Origin: a virus
IMG/VR virus record: IMGVR_UViG_3300032323_000793
Coordinates: 1 to 64,000 of that record
Strand: one strand, 5' to 3'
DNA: 64,000 nucleotides
The notes beneath the pieces are model-generated. The model worked only from the letters and a program-made list of their open reading frames with translations. It was not told where the DNA came from and did no database searches. This document shows, in pieces, positions 25,404-33,750 of this stretch. Position 1 is the stretch's first letter, and every line of letters begins with the position of its first letter. The translations under genes and the position numbers were made by a program.

Positions 25404-26185
25404 GAGCACACGAGTTCGTCACTGAAAGAAAAAGTAAACGCAAGAAACCGCGTTGGGCTGCTTACGGTCCGGGCCCGTATGGCGGCTACGGTTATGCTGT
25501 AGGTTACAGTGGCGATGGTGGTGGCGGTGTTGGTGAAGAATTTGCTGACGAAGGATGGAAAGATTGGGCCGCTGCTGGTGCATTAGGCACAGCATTAGCA
25601 TTTGGCGCTCCAGGCGATGCCGAAGCATCGAAATCAAATAAACCTGATATTGTAAAACAAGTAAGTAAAAAAGATTTATCAAAAACAGTAACAGGTAATC
25701 CACACGAAGTTATTCTAAAAAAAGAAGCAGAGAAAGCAGGTATTAAAGGACAAGAACTGGCTGCATTTTTAGCACAAGCCGCACACGAAACATTGGACTT
25801 CAAACATATGAAAGAGATCGGTGGTTCGTTAGATTTTAAAAAATACGACATACGATTTGCACCAAAGAAAGCCAAGGTACTAGGTAATACTAAACCCGGC
25901 GACGGTGCAAAATATAAAGGTCGAGGGTATATACAACTTACCGGCAAATATAATTATAAACGTGCAGGACAAGCATTAGGACTAGATCTAGTTAATAAAC
26001 CGGAATTAGTCGAACGCCCAGACGTGGCTGCTAAAGTTGCAGTGTGGTATTGGCAGCATCGTGTACAACCTAAAGTTTCAGATTTCAAAGATGTCAAAGA
26101 TGTAACTAAACCTATTAATCCGGGACTTAAACATTTAGATCAACGTAAAGAAAAACATCAAGCATTCCAGGTAGCAATGAAATGA
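25400..26185 (+). CDS. GH19-type muramidase with capsid-targeting-like N-terminus
   Basis: 261 residues. N-terminal MRAHEFVTE (possible VTE cleavage), then a very basic stretch (RKSKRKKPRW), a Gly/Tyr-rich linker, and a hydrophobic Ala/Gly segment at 57-70. The GH19-like domain begins near 105: AQAAHETLDF with likely catalytic E130, and YKGRGYIQLTGKYNY at 172-186. It differs from the lysis endolysin at 14607 in having the tag and linker. A capsid-packed muramidase could open the cell wall during DNA entry; that use is inference. Confidence 0.7.
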   Translation: MRAHEFVTERKSKRKKPRWAAYGPGPYGGYGYAVGYSGDGGGGVGEEFADEGWKDWAAAGALGTALAFGAPGDAEASKSNKPDIVKQVSKKDLSKTVTGNPHEVILKKEAEKAGIKGQELAAFLAQAAHETLDFKHMKEIGGSLDFKKYDIRFAPKKAKVLGNTKPGDGAKYKGRGYIQLTGKYNYKRAGQALGLDLVNKPELVERPDVAAKVAVWYWQHRVQPKVSDFKDVKDVTKPINPGLKHLDQRKEKHQAFQVAMK

Positions 26186-26382
26186 GAGCGCACGAGTTTA
26201 TCTTAGAGAACTTTGCAGATGGTAAAGTTAAAGGAAAAAGCCGACCGGGACGTGTAAAGCGTTCAGGTGCTAGTTGTAATGGCTCCGTGACTGATCTAAG
26301 AAAACGTGCTAAAAATGCATCGGGAGAAAAGGCTAAAATGTATCACTGGTGCGCTAATATGAAGAGCGGACGTAATAAATAA
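26182..26382 (+). CDS. Small basic protein with MRAHEFILE tag
   Basis: 66 residues. Same first six residues (MRAHEF) as the preceding muramidase; ILE at 7-9 fits the prohead-protease rule. The rest is strongly basic (KVKGKSRPGRVKRSG) with the conserved-looking segment NGSVTDLRKRAKNASGEKAK, MYHWCANMKSGRNK. Two or three cysteines. Likely an internal head protein that binds DNA. Overlaps the upstream gene by 4 bases. Confidence 0.6.
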   Translation: MRAHEFILENFADGKVKGKSRPGRVKRSGASCNGSVTDLRKRAKNASGEKAKMYHWCANMKSGRNK

Positions 26383-26387
26383 CATAT

Positions 26388-26633
26388 ATGAAAATCAAAG
26401 AATTATTAGAAACCGCTACAGCAGGATCCACTTCGGCAGGTAGTATTGCCACTGTGGATGCTCCACATATTAGCCCAGGGGCTGCTAGGGGTAAGAAAAG
26501 TTATATTGGAAGCCCAGGAAAAAGCGGTACTAAAGCACCTCCACAGCCTAAGCCTAAAAAACAAAAGCCTACAGATAATGCTTTGAATATGAAGGGAGTT
26601 AGCCTTTTTGGTGGCCCTACAATAAAAAGATAA
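26388..26633 (+). CDS. Small Pro/Lys/Gly-rich protein with KELLE tag
   Basis: 81 residues. Begins MKIKELLETATAG, where LLE is a candidate cleavage site. The rest is low-complexity: SAGSIATVDAPHISPGAARG, GKKSYIGSPGKSGTKAPPQP, and a C-terminal LFGGPTIKR. Resembles, from memory, small conserved proteins of T4-like marine phages. The stop codon overlaps a late-type promoter that precedes the next gene. Confidence 0.55.
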   Translation: MKIKELLETATAGSTSAGSIATVDAPHISPGAARGKKSYIGSPGKSGTKAPPQPKPKKQKPTDNALNMKGVSLFGGPTIKR

Positions 26634-26636
26634 ATA
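26629..26636 (+). promoter_or_regulatory. T4-type late promoter (GATAAATA)
   Basis: GATAAATA overlaps the stop of the upstream gene and lies 26 bases before the ATG at 26662. It would give the lysine-rich internal head protein an extra transcript inside the operon. Confidence 0.55.
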
Positions 26637-26661
26637 CAATACGATTCAAGGAAACCTTAAA

Positions 26662-27660
26662 ATGGATTTTAAATCACTGATCAGCAAAATTGAAAGTATC
26701 GATGGACCTATCGATACACCAAAAGCACCCGAAAAGGCTGCTCCAATTCGTTTAGACGAAGATACAGAATTACGTGTGTTAGCAGGAGTTACTGCTTTAA
26801 CTGAAAGCATTATTGCTGAAAAAGCAGTGAGCAAGGCACAACAAAAATTTATGGGCATGGTTCACGCTACACAAAAAGGCGAAAAGCCAGCAAGTAAAGA
26901 TGTTGCTAAGGTTGCTAAAGATATGGGCAAGAAAGATGCTAAAGATTTTGCATCTACAAAGCACAAAGGTCTTCCAGAGAAGAAAAAGAAAGATGAATCG
27001 TTAGAAGTTGCTGAAGCAAGCGATCGCGCTCCTGCAAAGAAATCAGAAAGAGAAGTTGAACTTCCAAGTGGCGCAAAAGTAAAGGCTACTAAAGTACAAG
27101 GGTGGCAAAGCCAGAAAGCAGATAAAGAGTCTGACAAAGATAAAAAGAAAGACGAAAGCATTGATAAAACTGCATTCAAAGAAAAGTTTACCAAGATGGT
27201 AGAAGCCAAAAAAGATAAAATGGCTAAGAAAGACAAGAAGATGGACGAAGCAGCCAAGCCAGATTTCTTAGACATGGACAAAGACGGTGACAAGAAAGAG
27301 CCAATGAAAAAAGCAGTTGCCGACAAAGGCGGTGCTAAGAAAGACGGCAAGAAAGGTATGTCAGCCAAGCAAGAAAAATTCTTTGGCAAGAAGAACGAAT
27401 CTGTTAAAAAAGATAAAGCAGTTGTAGCAGAAAGCGTTGAGACAAAACTTAGCCTAAAAGAAATGTTAAAACTAGTTAACGAAAGTGGCGGACAACAAGC
27501 AATCGATCCATTAGACAAAGCGTTATGGACATGGGCTAATCGAGTTGCTGTTACTAAAATTCAAGAAAGCCAAAAGGCAGAAATTTTTGCTGCTATGATC
27601 TACGAAAGAAACGGTGGACGTTTTGAAATGTATGACGTGTTAAGCGAAGACCAAAAGTAA
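26662..27660 (+). CDS. Lysine-rich internal head protein with DUF3008-like segment
   Basis: 332 residues, about one fifth lysine. Residues near 55-105 match a DUF3008-like pattern (KAVSKAQQKFMGMVHATQKG and the DVAKVAKDMGKKDAKDFAST segment). A phage-type PDFLDMDKDGDKKEPMKKA segment lies near 205. Several (L/I)xE or similar sites (IAE, LEVAE) could be cut during head maturation. Long basic repeats suggest DNA binding in the capsid, like T4 internal proteins. The C-terminal 60 residues are a folded-looking domain (DPLDKALWTWANRVAVTKIQ). Last gene before a strong terminator. Confidence 0.6.
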   Translation: MDFKSLISKIESIDGPIDTPKAPEKAAPIRLDEDTELRVLAGVTALTESIIAEKAVSKAQQKFMGMVHATQKGEKPASKDVAKVAKDMGKKDAKDFASTKHKGLPEKKKKDESLEVAEASDRAPAKKSEREVELPSGAKVKATKVQGWQSQKADKESDKDKKKDESIDKTAFKEKFTKMVEAKKDKMAKKDKKMDEAAKPDFLDMDKDGDKKEPMKKAVADKGGAKKDGKKGMSAKQEKFFGKKNESVKKDKAVVAESVETKLSLKEMLKLVNESGGQQAIDPLDKALWTWANRVAVTKIQESQKAEIFAAMIYERNGGRFEMYDVLSEDQK

Positions 27661-27676
27661 TTTAACCAAATTACTT

Positions 27677-27710
27677 AAAAAAGCCAGTCCTTAGTTGACT
27701 GGCTTTTTTT
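27677..27710 (+). terminator. Strong rho-independent terminator
   Basis: Arms AAAAAAGCCAGTC (27677-27689) and GACTGGCTTTTTT (27697-27709) form a 13-bp stem with a 7-base loop and a T-run. It closes the capsid-tagged operon. The TATATAATATA region that follows (27717-27727) may be a promoter for the next gene. Confidence 0.85.
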
Positions 27711-27748
27711 ATGACTATATAATATACTTTTGCAACAGGAGAACAGCA

Positions 27749-28009
27749 ATGGCAAAAATGTATGGTCCAGAAGAAAAAGCCAAATTAGAAAGACTAATCA
27801 ACGAGGGCGGTAATGTTCTTAGAGAAGTTGAAGACTTGCAAGAAGGTCTAAAAGAAACTGTTAAAGCAGTTGCAGAAGAACTGCAAATTAAACCTTCAAT
27901 TATTAATAAAGCAATTAAAATTGCACACAAAGACAATTGGAAATCACACGAAGAAGAGTGGGATGAGATTGAAATGATTCTAGGTGTTACCAAGCGATTG
28001 CCTGAATGA
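27749..28009 (+). CDS. dsbA: DsbA-like double-strand DNA-binding protein
   Basis: 86 residues from ATG at 27749 after an AGGAGA site; the frame extends upstream into the terminator but without a ribosome site. Sequence MAKMYGPEEKAKLERLINEG and the helix EELQIKPSIINKAIKIAHKD fit the T4 DsbA family seen in T4-like phages, a small DNA-binding protein linked to late transcription. In T4 it binds near late promoters. Assignment is by pattern and memory; no direct proof. Overlaps the next gene by 4 bases. Confidence 0.65.
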   Translation: MAKMYGPEEKAKLERLINEGGNVLREVEDLQEGLKETVKAVAEELQIKPSIINKAIKIAHKDNWKSHEEEWDEIEMILGVTKRLPE

Positions 28010-28290
28010 TAAACATATTATATGGAATCATCGATTGGATCAAAGAGGATTGGGAAAGCGGTAGAGTACGTTTTTGTCTTGAGGTCGTTGCTTGGGCTAT
28101 TTCTATTGGTTGTTCTGTCGTTATGGCACTCACCGTTCCAACCCCACCTCTCCTTATTCTTTACCCAATTTGGATTATTGGTTGTGCTATATATGCTTGG
28201 TGCTCTTATAGTCGTGGTTCCTTTGGTATGTTGGCTAATTATATACTTCTTACAACCATAGATACTATTGGTCTTATTCGCATGCTATAA
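28006..28290 (+). CDS. Small multi-span membrane protein
   Basis: 94 residues with three hydrophobic segments: about 23-43 (RFCLEVVAWAISIGCSVVMA), 46-69 (PPLLILYPIWIIGCAIYAWC) and 73-92. It resembles, in length and layout, small membrane proteins of T4-like phages that sit near replication genes. No known role. Its stop lies inside the TATAAATA promoter of gp43. Confidence 0.5.
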   Translation: MINILYGIIDWIKEDWESGRVRFCLEVVAWAISIGCSVVMALTVPTPPLLILYPIWIIGCAIYAWCSYSRGSFGMLANYILLTTIDTIGLIRML

Positions 28291-28293
28291 ATA
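28286..28293 (+). promoter_or_regulatory. T4 late-type promoter (TATAAATA) upstream of gp43
   Basis: Exact T4 late -10 element TATAAATA, 78 bases before the polymerase start. The 5' untranslated region 28294-28371 is long for this genome and contains the hairpin at 28342-28359. Confidence 0.65.
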
Positions 28294-28341
28294 CAGCAGT
28301 AAAAGAAGGTAGGCAGGGCCATAAACCGCACAGTAGGTATT

Positions 28342-28366
28342 TGCAAGCCAAAAATTGCATAGGAGA
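28342..28366 (+). promoter_or_regulatory. Possible translational operator of gp43
   Basis: TGCAA (28342-28346) and TTGCA (28355-28359) form a 5-bp stem with an 8-base loop, followed at once by the AGGAGA ribosome site (28361-28366). T4 gp43 represses its own mRNA by binding a 5-bp stem with an 8-base loop placed at the ribosome site. The geometry matches; the loop bases do not obviously match T4, and a short A/T-rich hairpin can occur by chance. Confidence 0.35.
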
Positions 28367-28371
28367 AAAAT

Positions 28372-31041
28372 TTGAGTTACGTTGACGCATTCTATGATCG
28401 CGACGATGACATGATTCGTGTCGTTGAGCGTGATGACAAAGGCAATAGGAATTATAAAGACTATCCTGCCAAACATTTATTCTATTATTACGACCCTAGA
28501 GGAAAGTATCAGTCTATCAAAGGCGAACCTCTAAGTCGAGTTCTATGTAAAAATATTAAAGAACTCCGTAAAGAATTAGCAATTCATTCCAACAAAAAAC
28601 TTTACGAATCTGATATCAATCCCATCTATCGATGTTTAGAAGATCATTATCTGAATGTTGATGCTCCAAAACTAAATGTAGCATTTTTCGATATTGAAGT
28701 AGACTTTGATCCAGAGCGTGGTTATGCATCACCAGACGATGCATTTATGCCTATTACCGCTATTGCTGTTCATTTGCAGTGGATGGACACATTAGTCTGT
28801 CTAGCGATTCCTCCAAAAACTATGAGCATGGCTGAGGCTAAAAAAGCCGTGGAAGAATTTCCCAATACCATGTTATTCGATAATGAAGCAGAGATGTTAG
28901 ATAACTTCTTGCATCTCATCGAAGATGCAGACGTATTGAGTGGTTGGAATTCAGAAGGTTTCGATATCCCTTATACTGTCAATCGTGTCACAAAAGTATT
29001 AAGCAAGGAAGATACCAAACGCTTTTGTTTATGGAATTGCTATCCTAAGAAACGTGAATATGAAAAATTTGGAAAGACTGCTGTTACTTACGATCTTGTT
29101 GGTAGAGTTCACCTAGATAGTCTCGAAATGTATAGAAAATATACCTATGAAGAACGTCACACTTATAGACTAGATGCTATTGGTGAGATGGAGATCGGCG
29201 AGAACAAAACTGTCTACGAAGGCACACTGGATCAATTGTATAACAATGACTTCCGCAAGTTTATTGAATACAACAGACAAGACTGTGCTCTATTAAACAA
29301 GTTAGATCAAAAATTAAAATTTCTAGACCTTTCCAATAAACTAGCACACGACTGTACTGTTTTGTTACAGACTACTATGGGTGCTGTAGCAGTTACAGAA
29401 CAAGCCATTATCAATGAGGCACATCGAAGAGGAATGATCGTTCCTAATCGTAAAAAGATGGAAGAACATGGCGATACACAGGCGGCTGGTGCGTATGTTG
29501 CCTATCCTAAGAAAGGTATCCATGAATGGATCGGTTCGCTAGATATCAACTCACTGTATCCTTCAGCAATTCGTGCATTGAATATGGGTCCTGAAACTAT
29601 TGTAGGACAACTGCGCCAAGATGGTACTAAAGATTATATTGCAGCAGAAATGGCCAAGGGCAAATCTTTTGCTAGTGCATGGGAAGGTATATTTGGTTCA
29701 TTAGAATATACTGCTGTAATGAATAAAGAAGTAGGTAGAGAAATTACCATAGACTGGGAAGATGGTGGCAGTGATACACTCAGTGCTGCACAGATATATG
29801 ATTTAATCTTTGATAGCAATCAACCTTGGATGCTATCAGCCAATGGCACTATCTTTACCTATGACAAAGAAGGTATCATTCCTGGACTTTTAGCACGGTG
29901 GTATAAAGAACGTAAAGAGATGCAGGCCAAACTTAAAGAATGTATCACTGCTGGAAATAAGATTGAAGAAGAATATTGGGACAAGCGCCAGTTAGTTAAA
30001 AAGATTAACTTGAACAGTTTGTATGGTGCTATTCTTAATCCCGGCTGTAGATTCTTTGATAATAGAATTGGTCAGTCCACAACTCTTACTGGTAGAGCCA
30101 TTGCTCGTCACATGGCAAGTAAAGTGAATGAGATTGTTACTGGAGAATACGATCATGTAGGTAAATCCATTATCTACGGTGATACAGACTCATGTTATTT
30201 TTCAGCATTCTCAACTCTGAAGAAAGAAATTGAAAAAGGTACATTACCTTGGACCAAAGAATCAGTAATCGAACTTTATGATACTATAGGAGAAGAAGTA
30301 AATGGCACGTTTGTTAAGTTCATGCAAGACGCCTTCCATACACCCAAAACTCGAGGAGAGGTCATCAAGGCAGGTCGCGAGATTGTTGCAAGCAAAGGAC
30401 TATTCATCACCAAAAAGCGATATGCAGTCCTCTATTACGACAAAGAAGGAAAACGTACCGATATTGGTGGTAAAGCGGGAAAGATAAAGGCCATGGGATT
30501 AGATCTTAAAAGATCTGATACTCCAGTAGCCATTCAAGACTTTTTAAGTGAAGTTCTTGAGATGGTACTAAAAGGTTCGCAAAAAGAAGATGTACTAGAA
30601 TACATTACTGGATTCCGTACCGAGTTTAAAACTAGACCAGGTTGGGAGAAAGGTAGTCCAAAACGTGCTAATAAAATCTCAGAGTATCGAGATAAAGAAA
30701 AGAAAGCAGGCAAGACTAATATGCCCGGACACGTTCGTGCTAGCCTTAATTGGAATACTTTAAAGCGTATGATGGATGACAAATACTCAATGAGTATTGT
30801 TGACGGAGCCAAAGTTATTGTCTGTAAACTCAAAGATAATCCTATGGCATATACATCCGTAGCATATCCTGTTGACGAACTTAGACTTCCTCAATGGTTC
30901 AAAGATCTTCCATTTGACGATGCTGAAATGGAAACTACAGTCATCGATGAAAAACTTGAAAACCTTATTGGTGTTTTGGAATGGGACATCAGTAGCACAA
31001 GGTCAGATAACACATTCAGTAAACTATTTGATTTTGAGTAA
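28372..31041 (+). CDS. 43: Family B DNA polymerase gp43
   Basis: 889 residues from TTG at 28372 with AGGAGA 5 bases upstream. Exonuclease motif FFDIEVDFD (D107, E109), then LSGWNSEGFDIPY and NRQDCALLNK. Polymerase motif A DINSLYPS (D391), motif B KINLNSLYGAI and motif C YGDTDSCYF (D604, D606). The C-terminus NTFSKLFDFE fits the clamp-binding peptide of T4-like polymerases. T4 gp43 is 898 residues. Replicates phage DNA with gp45 and gp44. Preceded by an exact late-type promoter and a possible operator. Confidence 0.95.
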   Translation: MSYVDAFYDRDDDMIRVVERDDKGNRNYKDYPAKHLFYYYDPRGKYQSIKGEPLSRVLCKNIKELRKELAIHSNKKLYESDINPIYRCLEDHYLNVDAPKLNVAFFDIEVDFDPERGYASPDDAFMPITAIAVHLQWMDTLVCLAIPPKTMSMAEAKKAVEEFPNTMLFDNEAEMLDNFLHLIEDADVLSGWNSEGFDIPYTVNRVTKVLSKEDTKRFCLWNCYPKKREYEKFGKTAVTYDLVGRVHLDSLEMYRKYTYEERHTYRLDAIGEMEIGENKTVYEGTLDQLYNNDFRKFIEYNRQDCALLNKLDQKLKFLDLSNKLAHDCTVLLQTTMGAVAVTEQAIINEAHRRGMIVPNRKKMEEHGDTQAAGAYVAYPKKGIHEWIGSLDINSLYPSAIRALNMGPETIVGQLRQDGTKDYIAAEMAKGKSFASAWEGIFGSLEYTAVMNKEVGREITIDWEDGGSDTLSAAQIYDLIFDSNQPWMLSANGTIFTYDKEGIIPGLLARWYKERKEMQAKLKECITAGNKIEEEYWDKRQLVKKINLNSLYGAILNPGCRFFDNRIGQSTTLTGRAIARHMASKVNEIVTGEYDHVGKSIIYGDTDSCYFSAFSTLKKEIEKGTLPWTKESVIELYDTIGEEVNGTFVKFMQDAFHTPKTRGEVIKAGREIVASKGLFITKKRYAVLYYDKEGKRTDIGGKAGKIKAMGLDLKRSDTPVAIQDFLSEVLEMVLKGSQKEDVLEYITGFRTEFKTRPGWEKGSPKRANKISEYRDKEKKAGKTNMPGHVRASLNWNTLKRMMDDKYSMSIVDGAKVIVCKLKDNPMAYTSVAYPVDELRLPQWFKDLPFDDAEMETTVIDEKLENLIGVLEWDISSTRSDNTFSKLFDFE

Positions 31042-31067
31042 TTTAGCGGTTGCTTTTTACTCACGAT

Positions 31068-31100
31068 CTAAATATAATCTTATTATTAAGGAGAATTCTC
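31068..31100 (+). promoter_or_regulatory. Late-type promoter and ribosome-site palindrome upstream of gp45
   Basis: CTAAATAT at 31068-31075 is a weaker late-type element. The ribosome site AAGGAG overlaps the perfect palindrome GAGAATTCTC (31091-31100), just before the gp45 ATG at 31102. The palindrome could fold locally or be a binding site; in T4, RegA controls gp45 translation at this place, but no RegA gene is in the window. Confidence 0.4.
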
Positions 31101-31101
31101 A

Positions 31102-31839
31102 ATGAAGGACATTTTACAAGACATCGTGTCTCATACACAAAATCTAGGCTTCCTAACAACTGTTAAGGTTACAGGAGCCAAAGATGGCACAAATATTTTT
31201 TCAATGGCTGATGATCGATCAGTTATTATGGAAGCCACTACACACAATCCGTATCCAGATATGATTGGTGTATTTGGTATGCCGCAACTACAGAAACTCA
31301 AGTATTTGTTAGACGGTAGCGAATATAAAGAAGATGCTAAAATTACTATTACTACAGCAGAACGTAACGGAGAAGTTATTCCAGTCGGTATTCACTTTGA
31401 AAACAAAGACGGCGACTTCAAGAACGACTATCGTTTTATGAATCAGGAAATCATCAATGAAAAGATGAAGACTGTTAAGTTCCGCGGTGTTAAGTGGGAT
31501 GTAGAAGTAGAACCTAGCGTGGCCTCTGTTCAACGTTTTAACTTTCAAGCAGGTGCTAACAACGAACATCCAACATTCTTAGCCAAGACAGACAGCGGCA
31601 ACTTAAAGTTTATCTTTGGTGATGCTTCAACACACGGCGGCGAGTTTGTGTTTGCTATGGGTGTAACTGGTAAATTAGATCGCGGTTGGACTTGGCCAGT
31701 GTTGCCAATCTTGAGTATTCTTAAGATTGCAGATGTCAATAACACAAAGATGTCTTTGAGTAATGAAGGTGCTATTCAAATTACTCTAGATAGCGGCCTT
31801 GCTACTTACAAATATATTATTCCTGCACAAGCAGCCTAA
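31102..31839 (+). CDS. 45: Sliding clamp gp45
   Basis: 245 residues (T4 gp45 is 228). Starts MKDILQDIVSHTQNLGFLTT; contains MEATTHNPYPDMIGVFGMPQ and LQKLKYLLDGSEYKEDAKIT, typical of T4-type clamps in marine myoviruses, and the closing beta segment AIQITLDSGLATYKYIIP. Forms the trimeric ring that tethers gp43 and, in T4, activates late transcription. Directly follows gp43; the usual order of T4-like phages is otherwise broken. Confidence 0.88.
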   Translation: MKDILQDIVSHTQNLGFLTTVKVTGAKDGTNIFSMADDRSVIMEATTHNPYPDMIGVFGMPQLQKLKYLLDGSEYKEDAKITITTAERNGEVIPVGIHFENKDGDFKNDYRFMNQEIINEKMKTVKFRGVKWDVEVEPSVASVQRFNFQAGANNEHPTFLAKTDSGNLKFIFGDASTHGGEFVFAMGVTGKLDRGWTWPVLPILSILKIADVNNTKMSLSNEGAIQITLDSGLATYKYIIPAQAA

Positions 31840-31841
31840 AT

Positions 31842-32213
31842 ATGATTAAGAATATTACTGCTTCTGGACGGTATATGCAGGTCACTGGAGGAAACTCCAG
31901 TACCTACGTAAATGCATATTCCGGATCTCAAGGTGTTGGCAATATGCGATACAATACTTCTTTGCAACAAATGGAAGTGTTCGACGGCAATAATTGGATT
32001 ACTATTGCTATGGATTATACCAGTGTCGGGCTAAACGGTGAAGCAGAATCATTACTTGATTGGGCACGTAAGAAACGTGACGAAGAATTGGCTTGGGAAT
32101 CTTTGGCAAAAGATAATCAGGCTGTTAAAATAGCATTAGAAAACGTAGAACAGGCACGTAGACAATTAGATATTACAGCAAAACTAGCGAGAGATTATGA
32201 AACAACCAGTTAA
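31842..32213 (+). CDS. Conserved phage protein with helical C-terminus
   Basis: 123 residues. N-terminal half is beta-rich (ITASGRYMQVTGGNSSTYVN, YNTSLQQMEVFDGNNWITIA), like parts of phage structural proteins; C-terminal half is a charged coiled coil (EAESLLDWARKKRDEELAWE, then KIALENVEQARRQLDI). I recall similar proteins in T4-like marine phages. Role unknown. Overlaps the DpdA-like gene by 17 bases. Confidence 0.5.
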   Translation: MIKNITASGRYMQVTGGNSSTYVNAYSGSQGVGNMRYNTSLQQMEVFDGNNWITIAMDYTSVGLNGEAESLLDWARKKRDEELAWESLAKDNQAVKIALENVEQARRQLDITAKLARDYETTS

Positions 32214-33741
32214 CCTAACACCATTACAAAAAGACTATGCAGTATATCTGCCTGCCATTAGTTCTTTTTACAGCACCTATGTAGATAAACAAAGACAAGA
32301 CGAATTTATTCCTAAAGATCGTATTCCTGCGGGATTTGATCGTGGTGTTGAAGGTATGAACTTCCTTAATCCCGAACAAGGATATTTTTATTATAAACAT
32401 GCTCTATATTCTGCAGGTCATGCACAGTTAGATATTGAAAAAAGTCTTAAACAAGAATTAATGATTCAAGATCGAGATCGTTCAAAGACAATGATCTTAG
32501 GCGATTCTGGCGGATATCAAATTGGTAAAGGTGTTATTAAATTTGATTGGCAAAATTTTGAAGGCGCTGAAGCCAATAAAGTTAGAAAAAAGATTTTAAC
32601 TTGGTTAGATGTTACTGCTGACTGGTCTATGATGTTAGACGTTCCGACTTGGGCCTGTGATCATATTCATAGTCCAAAGACTGGACTTAAATCTTTTGAC
32701 GATTGCCTCGATAAAACTAAATTCAATAACAAATATTTTATTGAAAATAGAATTGGCTCTAAAGAAGGCGGAACTAAACTATTAAATGTTCTTCAAGGTT
32801 CTAATTGGGAAAACGCAGAGGCATGGTATCAAGGTGTAAAAGAATATTCCGATACATCTAAGTATGGGGACAGAGCCGCTGAAGGTTGGGCTATGGGCGG
32901 TGCTAATATGTGTAAGATGCCTATTACCCTTAAACGTCTTATTACTATGCGTTTTGATGATATGCTAGAAGGTAAAAATTGGATGCACTTCTTGGGTACT
33001 GCACAGTTAGACTGGGCATGTTACTTAACTGCTATCCAGCGCCAGATTAGGAAACACATAAATGAAGAATTCACTATCTCTTTCGACTGTGCATCACCTT
33101 TCATCGCAACAGCACACGGATTGGTATATACTAACGCCCAGCACACCTCTAAACGATTCAGTGTTATCATGGATAAAGCCCCGGATGATAAGAGTCTTTC
33201 CGGACGGCACGATATACCTTTTCCTTTCGAAAGCAATTTCGGTCAAAGACTTACAATCGCAGATATATGCCACTATGCACCAGGAATGTTAAACAAGATT
33301 GGCAAAGAAGGCAAAACTAGTTGGGATAGTTTTGCCTATGCTCTAATGATGGGTCATAACGTAGAATGTCATATTCGTGCTGTTCAACGTGCTAATAATC
33401 TAATGGACATTGAACTTGCCAAACACAAACCAGATTGGAGACGTTGGAGAAAAGTCAAAGATGCTGACAAATCTGACGAAATGTCAGAGTGGGTGCCAAG
33501 GAATGTATTATACTTCAATCGATTTGTTGAAGAATTGTTTGCACTTAATACCAAAGACGAAGCATTTGAAATGATAGCCGAAGCAGAACGTTTAGGATTC
33601 TTACAAAACTTAGAAGGTGCTAGGTTACGTGGCGGTGTTACAAACATTGCTCATACACTTTTTTATGAAGAATCGGAAGACGAAACTTCTTGGGAAGACG
33701 ACCGAGAGGATGAGGCATTAGATAATCTAAAAATTGATTAA
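32197..33741 (+). CDS. dpdA: TGT/DpdA-like transglycosylase (7-deazaguanine insertion)
   Basis: 514 residues with the key sites of the tRNA-guanine transglycosylase fold: GDSGGYQIGKG with D103 at the position of the TGT base-binding/catalytic Asp, D148 in MMLDVP, NVLQG at 197-201, AMGGANM at 232-238, and SFDCASPFI with D297 as likely nucleophile (TGT D280). The TGT zinc motif CxCxxC is not seen, as in other DNA-acting DpdA proteins. It probably swaps guanine in phage DNA for a 7-deazaguanine, making DNA resist restriction. folE and a queE-like gene are nearby, which supports this. Confidence 0.75.
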   Translation: MKQPVNLTPLQKDYAVYLPAISSFYSTYVDKQRQDEFIPKDRIPAGFDRGVEGMNFLNPEQGYFYYKHALYSAGHAQLDIEKSLKQELMIQDRDRSKTMILGDSGGYQIGKGVIKFDWQNFEGAEANKVRKKILTWLDVTADWSMMLDVPTWACDHIHSPKTGLKSFDDCLDKTKFNNKYFIENRIGSKEGGTKLLNVLQGSNWENAEAWYQGVKEYSDTSKYGDRAAEGWAMGGANMCKMPITLKRLITMRFDDMLEGKNWMHFLGTAQLDWACYLTAIQRQIRKHINEEFTISFDCASPFIATAHGLVYTNAQHTSKRFSVIMDKAPDDKSLSGRHDIPFPFESNFGQRLTIADICHYAPGMLNKIGKEGKTSWDSFAYALMMGHNVECHIRAVQRANNLMDIELAKHKPDWRRWRKVKDADKSDEMSEWVPRNVLYFNRFVEELFALNTKDEAFEMIAEAERLGFLQNLEGARLRGGVTNIAHTLFYEESEDETSWEDDREDEALDNLKID

Positions 33742-33750
33742 GGAGTTATT

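Noticed and set aside
25504-25947. 147-residue minus-strand frame opposite the muramidase gene
   Set aside because: Low-complexity Pro/Ser/Ala frame opposite a well-supported GH19 gene; no start signal.
26862-27518. 218-residue open frame on the minus strand
   Set aside because: It is the antisense of the lysine-rich head protein. The AAG/AAA-rich sense strand gives a Ser/Phe/Leu-rich frame without stops. No ribosome site or motif.
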